Positions 32,862-43,380 of a stretch of DNA of 64,000 nucleotides are shown here, one piece after another (the first letter of the stretch is position 1; every line of letters begins with the position of its first letter). The position numbers and the translations under genes are program-made. The stretch spans positions 19,907,816-19,971,815 of the forward strand of contig CM020619.1 in the NCBI GenBank assembly GCA_009829735.1, in the 5' to 3' direction. Below the pieces are notes generated by a model. It was given only the letters and a program-made list of their open reading frames with translations. It did no database searches and was not told where the DNA came from. This DNA comes from Pyropia yezoensis. Taxonomy: Eukaryota; Rhodophyta; Bangiophyceae; Bangiales; Bangiaceae.

Positions 32862-35309
32862 TCAGTGGGTAGACCCACTGCCCGAGGGAGGCCACTCACG
32901 CGTAAGCGCGTATACCTCCGTGCTCCACCGGTCGGCAATGTCACGACGGTCGACCACCCGAGTTACCTCGGTGCATAGCTGGACGAGGGTGCTGCGGCCA
33001 GCCTCCACGTCCTCCAGAGCTTTCTGGAGGCGGTCCAGCACGCCACCGAAGCAACGCGCTGACCCAACCAGCGCTGCACCTGGGGGGATATCCCCCCAGC
33101 TAACAGAGAGACCCCCACGCATGGCGCGGGTAACAAGGGCGTCAACGCCCTCATACCAGAGACGGGGACCCCCGTCATGTAGGACAGGGGCGGGAGGTGA
33201 CACTGGCGCAGCCAGAGGAGCCATAGGAGCCGACACGGCTACCACCGGAGCCGGTGGCACCTGATACGAGGCCCGGTAGGACCCTACCGAAGGGGCTCCA
33301 CCGTAACCACGGCGGTACTCCGCCCGACGACGGGACACCTCACGCTCCCCACCCACAGAGCCCCACTCTCGGGGACGACGGCCAACCGCCGCCGGCATCG
33401 GGTTACCGAACCACGGAGCAAGGACCTGAAGAGGGTCATGGATAACCATGGGAATACCCATGTCAGGAACGGCCTCGGTGGACGCCCACCCATGGCAACT
33501 AGGCTCACCCGGCTGAGTACGCCGGACACGCAACGAGTGACGAGGCAAGGGGGAAGCCCCAGCCTGCGGGTCCCGGTACGGGGGAAGGGCCAACACCCCA
33601 GCCCAGTTCACGGCATCGTGAACAGCCAGCAGGGCTTCGAACTCCCGGGCCAACCCGGTCTTGGCAGCTATCAGATCCACGCCCAACTGCGCGATGTGCC
33701 GACGGACACCCGTCGGAAGATGAAACAGACGACCCTGCCGGCGGACGGACAGCAAGAAGGATGAAGCCTGCCCGAGGGTAACCTCAAGGGTGAAGGTACC
33801 CTGCAACGGGTGGACCGGCCGGGAGGCCAACACACTCCCGAAGTATCGGAGGCAGGAGCCGGTGTCAAACCGGAAAGCAGGGGCGGGTTCCCACCCCTCC
33901 TGCCATAGCGGCGGGCGCACGGGAGTATATACCGGAGCACGACCGTTGCCGGTCTGCAACGCACACGTTATATCCGTGCGGAACGCATCCGCCATGACAC
34001 CATGGTTACGTCGCCAACTTGACGCCGACTTCAACCCCGCCATGGGCGGGTAGGGAGCCGTCAACGACAGATACGGGGGTACCCCCGGGTAGTAGTCAAA
34101 GTCGGGATACCGACCGGTACGGCTCACCGTCTCCCCAAACGCAACCGGCTCCGCCGCCGCCGCAATCCCCCGAGCACTAGCCGGGTAGTCAATCTCCCGC
34201 GGCAACGCGGGGGCAATCAAGTCGCAGACCCCGAAGTTGGGGTCGAGGTAGACCTCACCCCGTCCCACCCGGGTGCGCCAGAGCTGCGCATGCCGGTCGT
34301 CCGGCTGACTCAGGATCCAATGGTGTTCCACCCGGACCGCGTTCGGCTGGTTGACCAGCCGCACCAACTCCCGCTCCCAGCACGGGTCCACCTTGACGCG
34401 CCGGGAGGATTCTCCACGGGGATGCACCAGGTGGAAGTCCACCCGCATACGCCCATCGGACTCCATCGACTCTTGCACCGTGAGGCCTCGAACCCGAGCC
34501 ACCAAGTCGGACACCGACATGGCGGGTTGACCCGCCGCCACGGCGACGCCGCCACCCAACGGGGCAACCCGGGCAGGACCAGGAAGAATCGGGGGCGCCG
34601 GGGGACGCACCACCGGCAGAGGGGCCGACGTCGGAGATGGACGAGGCCGAGGAGGAAGAAGAAGGGCGGGCGCCCGCCCGGAGTAACTCCCGGTGTCAAC
34701 CGCCATGGGAGAAGGAGCGTCTTGACCGCTCGACGCCCGCGGCACCGCAGGTACGGCACCGGCGCCGGCACCACCCGTCGGCGTAGCCCCCGCCTCGGAA
34801 GTGGAAGGCACTGGGACAGCCTCCGGAGCCGGAGCCCCGGCCGTGCGGACACCCGCACCGTCTTGACCCACCGCACCGGGTGTCGCACCGCCACCACCAC
34901 CCGCGTCAACGTCGGGACCACCTCGAGGAGTCACCGCCCGGACACCCGGACCACCTTGACCAGCCGGAGTCGGCTGCGGGTCGCCACCTCCGCCGCAGGG
35001 CGGACCATCTTGAGGTAGCTGCGGTGAGCCGGCACCGGCACCAGGCCCCATCCGGGCAGCCGGCAGAGAGGGGGTAGAAGCCGCCACGCGCGGTTGACCG
35101 CCGGGTTGACCTCCGGCCGACGGCACCGTCGTGCCGCTGCACACGGACGACAGTCCTCCGGCCGACAGACGGACGGACACCGCAGGCCCGTCGTCGTCAG
35201 ACGAGCTCACCCCGTAACGCGCGGCGTCGGGACCGACAGGCGCGTCGTCCTCCATCTCCTCCCCGATCAGGAGGTCTTCCTCCTCTTCAAGCACCTGGGG
35301 ATAGGACAT
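32862..35309 (-). CDS. Antisense ORF3 of element A, full length, unknown function
   Basis: 815 residues from the ATG at 35309 (MSYPQV, conserved in element B). The frame is open further upstream to 35591, but that part does not look conserved. The first 40 residues are acidic, then comes a long Gly/Ala/Pro/Ser-rich region (to about residue 300). A conserved core follows, with HHWILSQPDDRHAQLWRTRV and FDTGSCLRYF. The C-terminal region has a Pro-rich linker and a final helical segment (about 700-815). I see no signal peptide, membrane anchor, zinc finger or known enzyme motif. It reads opposite to gag-pol and starts about 590 bp inside the 3' LTR, so it needs its own promoter, perhaps there or antisense from the LTR. 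Confidence 0.8.
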   Translation of the reverse strand: MSYPQVLEEEEDLLIGEEMEDDAPVGPDAARYGVSSSDDDGPAVSVRLSAGGLSSVCSGTTVPSAGGQPGGQPRVAASTPSLPAARMGPGAGAGSPQLPQDGPPCGGGGDPQPTPAGQGGPGVRAVTPRGGPDVDAGGGGGATPGAVGQDGAGVRTAGAPAPEAVPVPSTSEAGATPTGGAGAGAVPAVPRASSGQDAPSPMAVDTGSYSGRAPALLLPPRPRPSPTSAPLPVVRPPAPPILPGPARVAPLGGGVAVAAGQPAMSVSDLVARVRGLTVQESMESDGRMRVDFHLVHPRGESSRRVKVDPCWERELVRLVNQPNAVRVEHHWILSQPDDRHAQLWRTRVGRGEVYLDPNFGVCDLIAPALPREIDYPASARGIAAAAEPVAFGETVSRTGRYPDFDYYPGVPPYLSLTAPYPPMAGLKSASSWRRNHGVMADAFRTDITCALQTGNGRAPVYTPVRPPLWQEGWEPAPAFRFDTGSCLRYFGSVLASRPVHPLQGTFTLEVTLGQASSFLLSVRRQGRLFHLPTGVRRHIAQLGVDLIAAKTGLAREFEALLAVHDAVNWAGVLALPPYRDPQAGASPLPRHSLRVRRTQPGEPSCHGWASTEAVPDMGIPMVIHDPLQVLAPWFGNPMPAAVGRRPREWGSVGGEREVSRRRAEYRRGYGGAPSVGSYRASYQVPPAPVVAVSAPMAPLAAPVSPPAPVLHDGGPRLWYEGVDALVTRAMRGGLSVSWGDIPPGAALVGSARCFGGVLDRLQKALEDVEAGRSTLVQLCTEVTRVVDRRDIADRWSTEVYALTREWPPSGSGSTH

Positions 35310-35884
35310 GATAACGGGTGCGGAGTCCCCCGCGCCCACAAGCCGTCGACGGCTACAACCCGGTACGGCGGGATAACCGGGACGAGCCAGGGAAGCGCGG
35401 ACACCCACGCTTATGACCACAAACGGCCACGAGAAGCGCCGCAGGCACGCGGGTCGACCCGCGCCCCACGGGGCTACGACCGCGCTCCACCCAGGCACCT
35501 GGGCGGGACGGGGCCACACCCACACACGGGGTAAGTAAGGGGGGTCACCCCCAACCGCCCCCACGCAACGCGGGCAGCCCCCGCCCCCCACTCAATCGTC
35601 CACACGAGAGGGGCCCCCCTACCACCAGGCACCTGGTGGCGGATCCGCTTGCACCACCCCTCGGAAAGGGGGGGCGTGAACAGCAACCCGCATCGGGAAT
35701 TTAACGGTCCGGAAAACGGATCGTGTGTGTGTACCACGCAAAGGGGGGCACCCCCCTGAGACAACCTCGAAAAGGGGTGTCTGTCGCGACGGGGCGCAAA
35801 GCCCCACCCGACGGGTAAACGGTCACGCGACCCACTTACATTCGGTACCCCGAATGCAACTCGACCCGAGGACGGGCCGAATCT
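35310..35884. other. ORF3 upstream region, element A
   Basis: About 575 bp between the ORF3 ATG and the polypurine tract. It is alignable with 13093-13667 of element B, including the GGTCCGGAAAACGGATCGTGTG stretch near 35708. No other ORF is supported. It is the likeliest place for an ORF3 promoter. Confidence 0.5.
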
Positions 35885-35896
35885 AAGGGGGGGATA
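35885..35896 (+). other. Polypurine tract of element A
   Basis: AAGGGGGGGATA immediately precedes the 3' LTR. Expected plus-strand priming site. Confidence 0.75.
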
Positions 35897-36259
35897 TGTA
35901 GCAATATGGTTGTCCGTATTGTGACCCTAATATCAGGGGGGCTACTTCTAACCCTTAACTTTCAATTTGATAGTTCGTACTGGTCACGGTATCTATAAGT
36001 TACGTATGACCAGAGGGACTTGCATCTTGGGGTGGAGGGTAGTTAGTAGTGTCTCCGAGGGTTTATAACGGGGGGGCCGGTGGCGAATCCACCGCCGGCC
36101 AAGGTAGAACAACAAACCCCTCCCATTTGGGCTCCCATCTTGGTCCCGTGGCTTGCGCTCCAAGGACAGCAACCTTGGCCTCCCGGTGACGTTGGTGCCG
36201 ATCCCCCTTGGTGAGTGTTCCCTGAGAGTGGACGCGCGACGGATCCCTATTGTGCTACA
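35897..36259 (+). repeat. 3' LTR of element A (363 bp)
   Basis: TGTAGCA...TGCTACA, about one mismatch to the 5' LTR at 17415-17777. Followed by the CAGTG duplication. Confidence 0.95.
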
Positions 36260-36264
36260 CAGTG
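36260..36264. other. Right target-site duplication of element A (CAGTG)
   Basis: Pairs with 17410-17414. Element B pol resumes directly after it. Confidence 0.92.
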
Positions 36265-39200
36265 GTCGACCACTGCGTTCATGATCGTGTAGGCCGTGTC
36301 GTTCGAGATCGCTACTGCTCGTGACAGCTTAGTAAAGCGGTCCGATATGACCAGGATGTACCTGTTCCCTTCTTCTGTTACCGGAAGTGGCCCGAGCTCG
36401 TCGATAGCGACTTGCTCGTTGGGCCCATGGGGTGGGAATAGTTTCATAGCGGATGCCCGGATATGAAGACTCATACGATTCCGTGCACACGGGTGGCATC
36501 CCCGCACGTGGTTGACTACGTCGAAGGCCATTGCTGGCCAGTAGAAGAACCTCCGCATTGCTGCGAACATGCGCGAACCCCCCGGGTGTCCGGCTGTAGG
36601 GTTTCCGTGTTCTCGTTCCATGACGGCTTGCCGTAACGACACGGGAACCACGACTTGATGTTGTCCATCGGCGGGTGCCCGCCGGTGTATGAGTCCGTCC
36701 TCATTCTCGGAGAAGATGCCGGCCGTGCCGGCCAGGAGGTTAGCGCGATGGCGTTTGCAGTCATCGTCATTGGCCTGTGCCTCGCGGAAGTCCGCGAGGG
36801 TCAATGGGCACGCCACGTGTGCCATGGTATGGTCAACCATACCTTGGGTGGCGTTACCCACCGTGCACACCGGTACCACCGGGATCTCCTCGTCCACTTC
36901 TCGGGTATCCCCGCTCGTTGTGTCGAGTCGCGACAGCGCGTCTCCCAGATGATGGGTAGCGCCGGCCTCATACATGGTCCGGTAGTCGTGCTCGGTCATC
37001 TTTAGCCCCCACCGGGCTAGCCGTCCATGACTGTCGAAATCCTTGTCACCAAGGTTGAGGAGCCATCGTAAAGGTCCGTGGTCGTACCTCACGATGAACC
37101 TGGATCCTTCCAGGTATTGTCGGAGCAGTTGCACTGCTCATAGGACTCCGAGGCACTCGCGCTCGGTGGCACTATAGTTACTCTCAGCCAGGTTGAGCGC
37201 CCGGCTGAAGTACCCCACCGGATGTAGGTCCGGGATAGCGTTATCGGTACCGATGATCGTCTCTCTCTGTAACAGGGTACACCCCACTTGGGTATCGCAG
37301 GCATCGACGTCGATGACGAAGGTCCCGCGTCTATGCGGCAAAGGAAGCACGGGTGGGGCTAGCAGGGCTTGCTTGAGCAGCTCGAATGCCTCTCCCTCGC
37401 TCGGCGAGGGAGGTTGGAGTACCTTTGGCAAGGCGCTCCTCGTCAGAACCGTTCGCGGATTGGCTATACGAGCGAAGTCCTTGACGAACCGTCGGTATAC
37501 GATGCACATCCCTAGGAATCTTTTCAGCTGTGTCTGGGTGGTCGGGTATCGCGCATCCCGGAGTGCCCGGGTATTAGCTTCGAGCACTCTCAGTTTACCT
37601 GGTCTGATCTGATGACTCAGATACTCGACGGCCTGTTGAAAGAAGGCGCACTTCTTGAGACGCAGGGTAACTCCGGCGTTCCGCAAGAGGGTGAGTACCT
37701 CGTCGACATGTTGCACACGGTCATCCATTTTACGCGAGAAGACGATGACATCGTCCAGGTACACCAGGCAGTTACGCCACTTCACTCCCGACAGTATAAT
37801 GTCGGTGGCCCGCTGGAATGTGGCGGGGGCGTTGGACAATCCGAAGTGCATCCTTAGGAACTCGTGCACTCCACTGTGACAGACGAACGCCGTCTTGGGG
37901 ATATCCTCCTCTGCAACTGGGATCTGCCAGTACCCTGGCATTGCCGTCGATATTGGTAAACACTGTGGCTTCCCCCAGAGAGTTCATACAATCGTCCATC
38001 CTTGGTAAAGGGTATGAGTCTTTCTTGGTAACCAAGTTGAGGCATCGATAATCGATGCAGAACCGAGAGGTTTGATCCTTCTTCGGTTCGATAACGACTG
38101 GGGCACCCCACTCCGACATCGAAGGTCGGATCACCTTAGCTTCGCTCATCCTCTTCACCTCCCCGTCAACGATCTCTCGTTGCATACGTCCCGATCGGTG
38201 CGGTTGCGACCGCGCTGGTCGTTCACCTGGTACCAGGTCTATACGATGTTGGGTTGCCCCAAAGGTACCCAGGGCCCCACCGGTCCACATGAATTCATGC
38301 GTTCTTAGCATCCGTCGTACCCCTTCGGCTGCCGAAGGAGGAAGGTGGTCGAGGTCAGCCTCGGCCAGTGCCTTCAACGCTTCTTGGTCCTTCGGCGGAA
38401 TGTCCGCCAGAACTGGTGATGGGCTAGGCTTCCCGGCGTCGGGTTCCTTTCAGCTCGATGGTCTCGGCGACCGCCAGTACCTCAAGTGGTTCCACTTGAC
38501 CTTCCTCGTCAAGGGCAAGAATGTCTCCTTCGTAGAGCTCGGCGATCCCGAGGATACTCCCATTCGGAAGGGTGACTGCCTTGCGGCGATAGTTCGCCAT
38601 CACGGGCAGAAATGACCCCCCCGCTGGGAGATCTACGATACCGTTGGCCATGGTCAACCAATGGCGCTTGTAGGTCCGTAGGTTGGACTGGACTCTGCAG
38701 ATGCCTGGTAGGTCACAGTTAGCCGGGAGGACTGTCTCCGATAAAGGCTCGAAGCGAGTCCGCTTCGCCAGCCGGAGTGTCTTCGACTCTACGCTTGCGT
38801 ATAGCTCAGCCACGTTAACGTGGCTCCCTTGTAGCGTCAGGTCCCTGACGATAGCTGTCTGTCCTCTCTTCGTCCCGTCGGCCTCTTGTAGCTCAACGGT
38901 CCTCTGGCCCGGCCGGAGTGCATCCACGTGAACGTTGATGAAGGTGCACCCCGGTATGCAGGGCACCGATAGGGTCTCACATACCAGGAAGTCGACTTCT
39001 GTGGTGAGTTCCCCGATAATGACCTGCAGCTACATCGCTGCGGTCGTACGAATGAGACGACCATTCGCATCCTTGATCGTGGATCCCCGAGTCACTCTGA
39101 CTCGCGGGAGCCACTTGTCCGGGAGGTAATCCTTCCGGATCAGGTTTGTTCCAGCCCCTGTATCCAGTACAGGGTAGTACGATCGGGTCGACTGGGGGTC

Positions 39201-39508
39201 AACCCCCAGTGTGGCTGATACCTTGAAGTTCTCCAAGGTGAACAGTACGTGGCGTACACCGATATCCGGTGTAGCTCGGGCATCCTGGACAGGGCCCTTG
39301 TCTGGTTCAACGTGACGGGGCTTCCCGTCCTCGCCTTTCAACCTTGGAGGTTGGTCATCAATCCCCTGACGCCGTGTCGTCGGGGCCGGAAGGTGTACCC
39401 GGGGATTGATGCGGCGTCGGCTCAACCGCGCTCTCCGTGGGGCTTTCCGCGCGGCAGTCCGGGGTGACTTGCTAGGGTTGCCCCAGCGACCCCGTGTCGT
39501 CCTTCTTC
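36265..39508 (-). pseudogene. pol: Element B pol, 5' part: protease to integrase
   Basis: Homologous throughout to element A pol but broken into several frames (39425-39030, 38966-38424, 38377-37772, 37941-37138, 37134-36265). A TCG-to-TAG change stops it at 39028-39030. Retained motifs include DTGA (protease), the FCIDYR block and YLDD of RT, the RNase H DVDACD block and the integrase CHPCARN. The base matching the A pol ATG is ACG, so B has no start there, in keeping with expression through frameshifting. It ends at the insertion site of A and continues at 17414. Confidence 0.92.
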
Positions 39509-41686
39509 TTACTCGGTTCCCGCGCTTGGCCGGGTACTGTCTTCCGGGATATCCTGGAGAGAAGGTGCCTTCTCGACTGCCAGTAGTCCTCCTGGAGCTT
39601 GCTGCCTACCCGGTGCCGGTGCTCTGGCTGGATACCCCCCCATGGATGCCTTGCGTTGCGCCGCAGCCCGTCAAGACTTCTCCGGGATGAGCGGGCAGGA
39701 AGACACGCAGTGCTGCGGGTCTCCGCACAACATACATCCGGAAGTGCCGGCCGTCCCGGGCGTCCGCGTCGGGTTGGCTCCATAGGTCCGGTTGCCTGCC
39801 TCGGGCGCCCGAGTGCCTGCCCCTTGGTAGGCCTTGGGTGCCGGTGCCAAACGGAGCATGGACTCCCGTGACCGGTTGGTCCTACCCGCGATGGGCGGAG
39901 GTGCCTCCGTACGCACCGCCCATGTCGGCAGGGGTTGGTGGGGGTTACCCGTAACCAGGGCATACCTCGTAGTCCGTCCATACGGGACGCGACGGCCGGC
40001 ACCCTAGTTGACCTTGAACTGGGTCCCAGCCGGGGCGATGTACCCTACCGTTCCTTGCTCTCCAATCACCGGCGTCGCCGGTAGCAACAGGTGGCCCTGT
40101 TGGTCGACCAGAGGTTCATGCTCAACCGTGGGGGCATACTCGGTTGCCACCAGTACTGGTGCGGCCTTACGTTCCACCTTCTCTTGCCTCGGTACCGGGG
40201 TAAGACTGGGCTTGTTCCCCTTACCCTTGGGCTTCGGGGCCAAGACACACTCCGGGTGTAGCACCCGGTAGGTGTCCCCCAGGGACTTGCACATGTGCAT
40301 CAGTCGACTGAAGTTCGTCCGAGCAGTATTGGCTCCCCGTGCGGATATCCGCACGTAGTTGGGTATTCCTGCGAACAGGATGGCCCGTAGCTCCCCTTCG
40401 CCGAGGAGCTTCCCCAGCTCGTAGTCGAGCACTTGTATCCGGCGTCCGAACATCTCATCATCCTCCCAGGACTGGGCGGTGGCCGTTCGAAGGGCCCGGT
40501 AGTGGTCTTCGCACTTGTCCTCACTGCGGTAGCTGCTGAGCAGCTCCTCCAGAATACCACGGTAATCCATGGGGGTGGCTGCGACCCTCATTCCCGGCAT
40601 CGGGGATGCCTGGCGGAGGACACCTCGTACCCGTTCATCAACAAAGAACGGGAGGATCTCCAGGGCTAACCTCTCGTTAACGAGTGCCTTGTCTGCGGCT
40701 GCCTTGAAGCTAGTCAGGAAGCTAATGACTGATAACGGGCGTCCTGTCGGGCCCCCAAACATAGGGACTCCCCTCGCAAGGGTCTGCATAGAGCGGATCG
40801 CTCGATGCGAGGTAGTACGCATCGATTCCGATACGGTAGTGCATCGGTCTTCTAAACGATAACGTTCAGGAGTCAGTGCCGACCGGAAGACTTCGTTGAC
40901 GATCTCCTTTTCAGCGTCCTGGATGTCCAGTCGCTTGGCCAGTTGATGAGTAAACTCATCGGACTCCATCCGCTTGAGTACGCTCGCAGTAACCTGCGCT
41001 GTCATAGCTTGCACCAGTGACGCTGGAACTTCCGGCGTCGGCGCCTCGGGTACCCGAGTTGCTTGGCTTCCGTCGTCGGGGGGGTACTGCGATAGGGTAC
41101 CGCCCCCCCCCATAGCCGACTCTGTTCCGGCGTGAGTATCTGCCGGACCATGTCCGCGGAGTCCGCTCTGGGTGCTCCGAGCGTAGCGCTCCGTGTGGCT
41201 ACGTTCCAACTCGGCTGACGAGTCGGATCCATAACCCGCCGTGTCCGGGGGTTGTCCAGGAGTAGCAACACCGGGATCGAACCTGGTGGACTCCGAAAGT
41301 AGTCCGGCCGGCTCGAACCAAACCAGTGTGGGAGGAACACGACGGGGTACCGTCGTGTGGCATGTTGACATCAGCACAGCCATTGCATCCTCCGTACGCT
41401 CTTGACAGGCGTCGAGTCCGATGAGCCGGGTCTTGATGCGAGCCAATGATGCCATCAGGGAGTCCCCTGGTGAAGTTGGCGGCGGAGTGAGGTCGGCAGA
41501 AGACGGTTGAGGCGGTCCGCCGCCCCCGGCCGTCCGCGCCGTACCAAACGTCGATTTGGCACCGGAGAGCATCGGCGTCTCAACGTTGTCGATCGAGTCA
41601 CCGATCTCGGTTCCCGGGTTCAGTTCCGGGGTCGGCGTCGACGTCGATCCGTCATCTTGAACGTTCCCCGTCTCTTGGGTAGACAT
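39509..41686 (-). pseudogene. gag: Element B gag, premature stop
   Basis: ATG at 41686 (MSTQETGN, as in A). It is open to a TAG at 40004-40006; beyond that, frames broken by indels still show the zinc knuckle (CMLCGDPQHCVSSC, about 39710-39740). The stop matching that of A is at 39509-39511. The slippery site reads GGGAACC here. Divergence from A is widespread, consistent with an old insertion. Confidence 0.92.
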
Positions 41687-41893
41687 AGTCACAATCAGTC
41701 AACCGTCGTAGCAGTCACCACGAATAAGAGAGCGAGGGGGTAGTTGGGGGAGAGTAACCGTAGATGGAAGTCGAACTCAACCAATCAAAACAATCAACCA
41801 GATCGCAGCACCACGAGTACAAGAAAAGGACCGGATCCCTATCCGTGTGCCACGGCCGAAGACGGCGTCATCACAAGGGTGACGGAAACCCGT

Positions 41894-41910
41894 CCCCTGC
41901 TGCTCCACCA
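41894..41910 (-). promoter_or_regulatory. Primer-binding site of element B
   Basis: CCCCTGCTGCTCCACCA on +, the exact complement of the A and C PBS, next to the 5' LTR. Confidence 0.85.
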
Positions 41911-41911
41911 A

Positions 41912-42274
41912 TGTAGCACAATAGGGATCCGCTGCACGTCCACTCTCAGGGAACACTCACCAAGGGGGATCGGCACCAACGTTACCGAGAGGCCAAGGTT
42001 GCTGTCCTTGGAGCGCAAGCCACAGGACCAAGATGAGAGCCCAAATGGGAGGGGTTTGTTGTTCTACCATGGCCGGCGGTAGACTCGCCGCCGGCCCCCT
42101 CATCATAAACTCTCGGAGACGCTACTAACTACCCTCCACCCCAAGATGCAAGTCCCTCTGGTTATACGTAGCTTATAGATACCGTGACCAATACAGACTC
42201 CCAAATTGAAAGTTAAGGGTTAGAAGTAGCCCCCCCTATATTAGGGTCACAATACGGTCATCCATATTGCTACA
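41912..42274 (-). repeat. 5' LTR of element B (363 bp)
   Basis: Reverse complement of the TGTAGCA...TGCTACA LTR, both ends intact. It is the outer boundary of B. GGCCT (42275-42279) outside it matches CGCCT at 12716-12720 in four of five bases. Confidence 0.93.
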
Positions 42275-42795
42275 GGCCTGCCCGTGCTGGACCCAGCAGC
42301 ATTGCTGTATCTACCATGGTACCAACGGACCTGATACGGCCCCGCAGCAGGCATCTACTGGTTGGGGGACCCCGCGTGCGTCGCCGCCTGGGCCGGCGCC
42401 TCCCTCCGCGGACCCGGTCGTGCGCGCTTGCGAGCTGTTTCGTACTCTTTCTGGTAAAAACCTGGTTTCCCAGCCTCTCTCTATTATCCCTGGACTGGCT
42501 CGCAAGAGTGCTCGTACTATTCTGAAGAACGGCGGCTTCCTCCGCCCGCGCGGGCTCAGCCGTTCTTCACTGCCGCGGAGGAGGACGCCATCGTGGATGC
42601 CGTGGGTGTATGGGCGGCCCAGGGCCTACTGCTGATCGCAGACAGCCTACGGAAAAAGCGTCCGCTGGCTGGCGCACAGCGCCAGCGGATGCGTACGGGC
42701 TTGGCAGAATTTCCGTAGGCAGAGGGGGGGCCGATGAGGGAAGAATAAATGTGGCCATGTGGTTTCGCTTGACACGTATCAGCCTCGTGATCGGC
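42275..42795 (+). pseudogene. Possible transposase helix-turn-helix remnant (weak)
   Basis: One frame (about 42420-42555) reads ACELFRTLSGKNL and IIPGLARKSARTILKNGG. A neighbouring frame (about 42555-42717) reads FTAAEEDAIVDAVGVWAAQ and ends GLAEFP-stop. The order resembles the N-terminal helix-turn-helix of pogo/Tc5-type transposases, where an E-E-x-x-h-V motif follows a helix-turn-helix. One frameshift would be needed. Before element B landed, this segment was continuous with 12720, where an ATG lies at 12712. It could equally be a chance resemblance. Confidence 0.3.
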
Positions 42796-42803
42796 CCTGG
42801 ATG

Positions 42804-43372
42804 CAGGGTTGATATATTTTGCGAAAGCATCCATCGTTAGTAAAAACATGCGATAAGTGTTGAAAACGTTTCTGATAGTTATCGCCTAGGAGCCAAGTGT
42901 TCGGATGACAGCAATGAATTAACCACGTCGTGCCCAACACGAGCTGCCTGACGAGCTGCGGACACGGCTTTCGGAAAGGGCGTAGAGCCTAAATTGGGCC
43001 GCGTAGTACGCAGGCGGCGGAGAACGTGCCGCGTGGGGCGGCCGCACCTGCCGTGTACAGTACGCCGCGGAGGATATGAAGTCCTAGTCGGCGTACGTAG
43101 CTCCTATCGTCCTCGTGGTGTGGGTCTGGATCTTGGCTGGGCACGCTGCCGTACTGTATCGCGGCTACGTACACAGTTCCGAAGACGACGACAGGGTGCG
43201 GCACTGCCGCGTGATCAGGCGGTCCGGTCTGGTCTGATGGGCCTCCGAGCCGACACGTGGTGGAACACGTGGACGTCTGATAATCATTATCGTTCCGGTT
43301 CTCCTGAACGTTATTCTTTTCTGATAATTTACTCGATAATTTTGACTCAATAATTATCGCCTCTCAACCCTG
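42804..43372 (+). mobile_element. hAT-like non-autonomous element, left copy (569 bp)
   Basis: Ends are CAGGGTTGA...TCAACCCTG, and CAGGG-type ends plus 8-bp duplications are typical of hAT. Flanks are CCTGGATG (42796-42803) and AAGAGGAC (43373-43380), which do not match each other but each match a flank of the right copy. The internal 119-codon ORF (42994-43353) resembles no transposase I know, so the copy looks non-autonomous. It is nearly identical to the reversed right copy; I noticed two base changes. Confidence 0.85.
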
Positions 43373-43380
43373 AAGAGGAC

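Larger units (their letters stand above)
17415..36259 (+). mobile_element. Element A: young Ty3/gypsy chromovirus with antisense ORF, assembly-inflated
   Basis: Order: 5' LTR, PBS, gag, pol, hairpin cluster, antisense ORF3, polypurine tract, 3' LTR. As printed it is 18,845 bp. However, 18829-26344 reappears as 26845-34363 on the far side of exactly 500 N. Removing that repeat gives about 10.8 kb, matching element B (about 10.7 kb without A). The two LTRs differ by about one base in 363, so insertion was recent. The left copies of gag and pol are intact, and so is the right copy of ORF3. Confidence 0.9.
12721..42274 (-). mobile_element. Element B: old Ty3/gypsy chromovirus, split by element A
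   Basis: Minus-strand element: 5' LTR 41912-42274, gag, pol to 36265, [element A], rest of pol 17414-16492, antisense ORF3 13668-16032, 3' LTR 12721-13082. Its own sequence sums to about 10.7 kb. LTR divergence of about 7% and many frame breaks mark it as old and dead. Confidence 0.92.

Noticed and set aside
32862-35309. Antisense ORF3 as a retroviral-type envelope
   Set aside because: No signal peptide, transmembrane anchor or fusion-peptide-like segment visible, and it reads opposite to gag-pol.
42994-43353. 119-codon ORF inside the hAT-like element as a transposase
   Set aside because: Too short, no hAT dimerisation or BED-type motif, and the element is only 569 bp.
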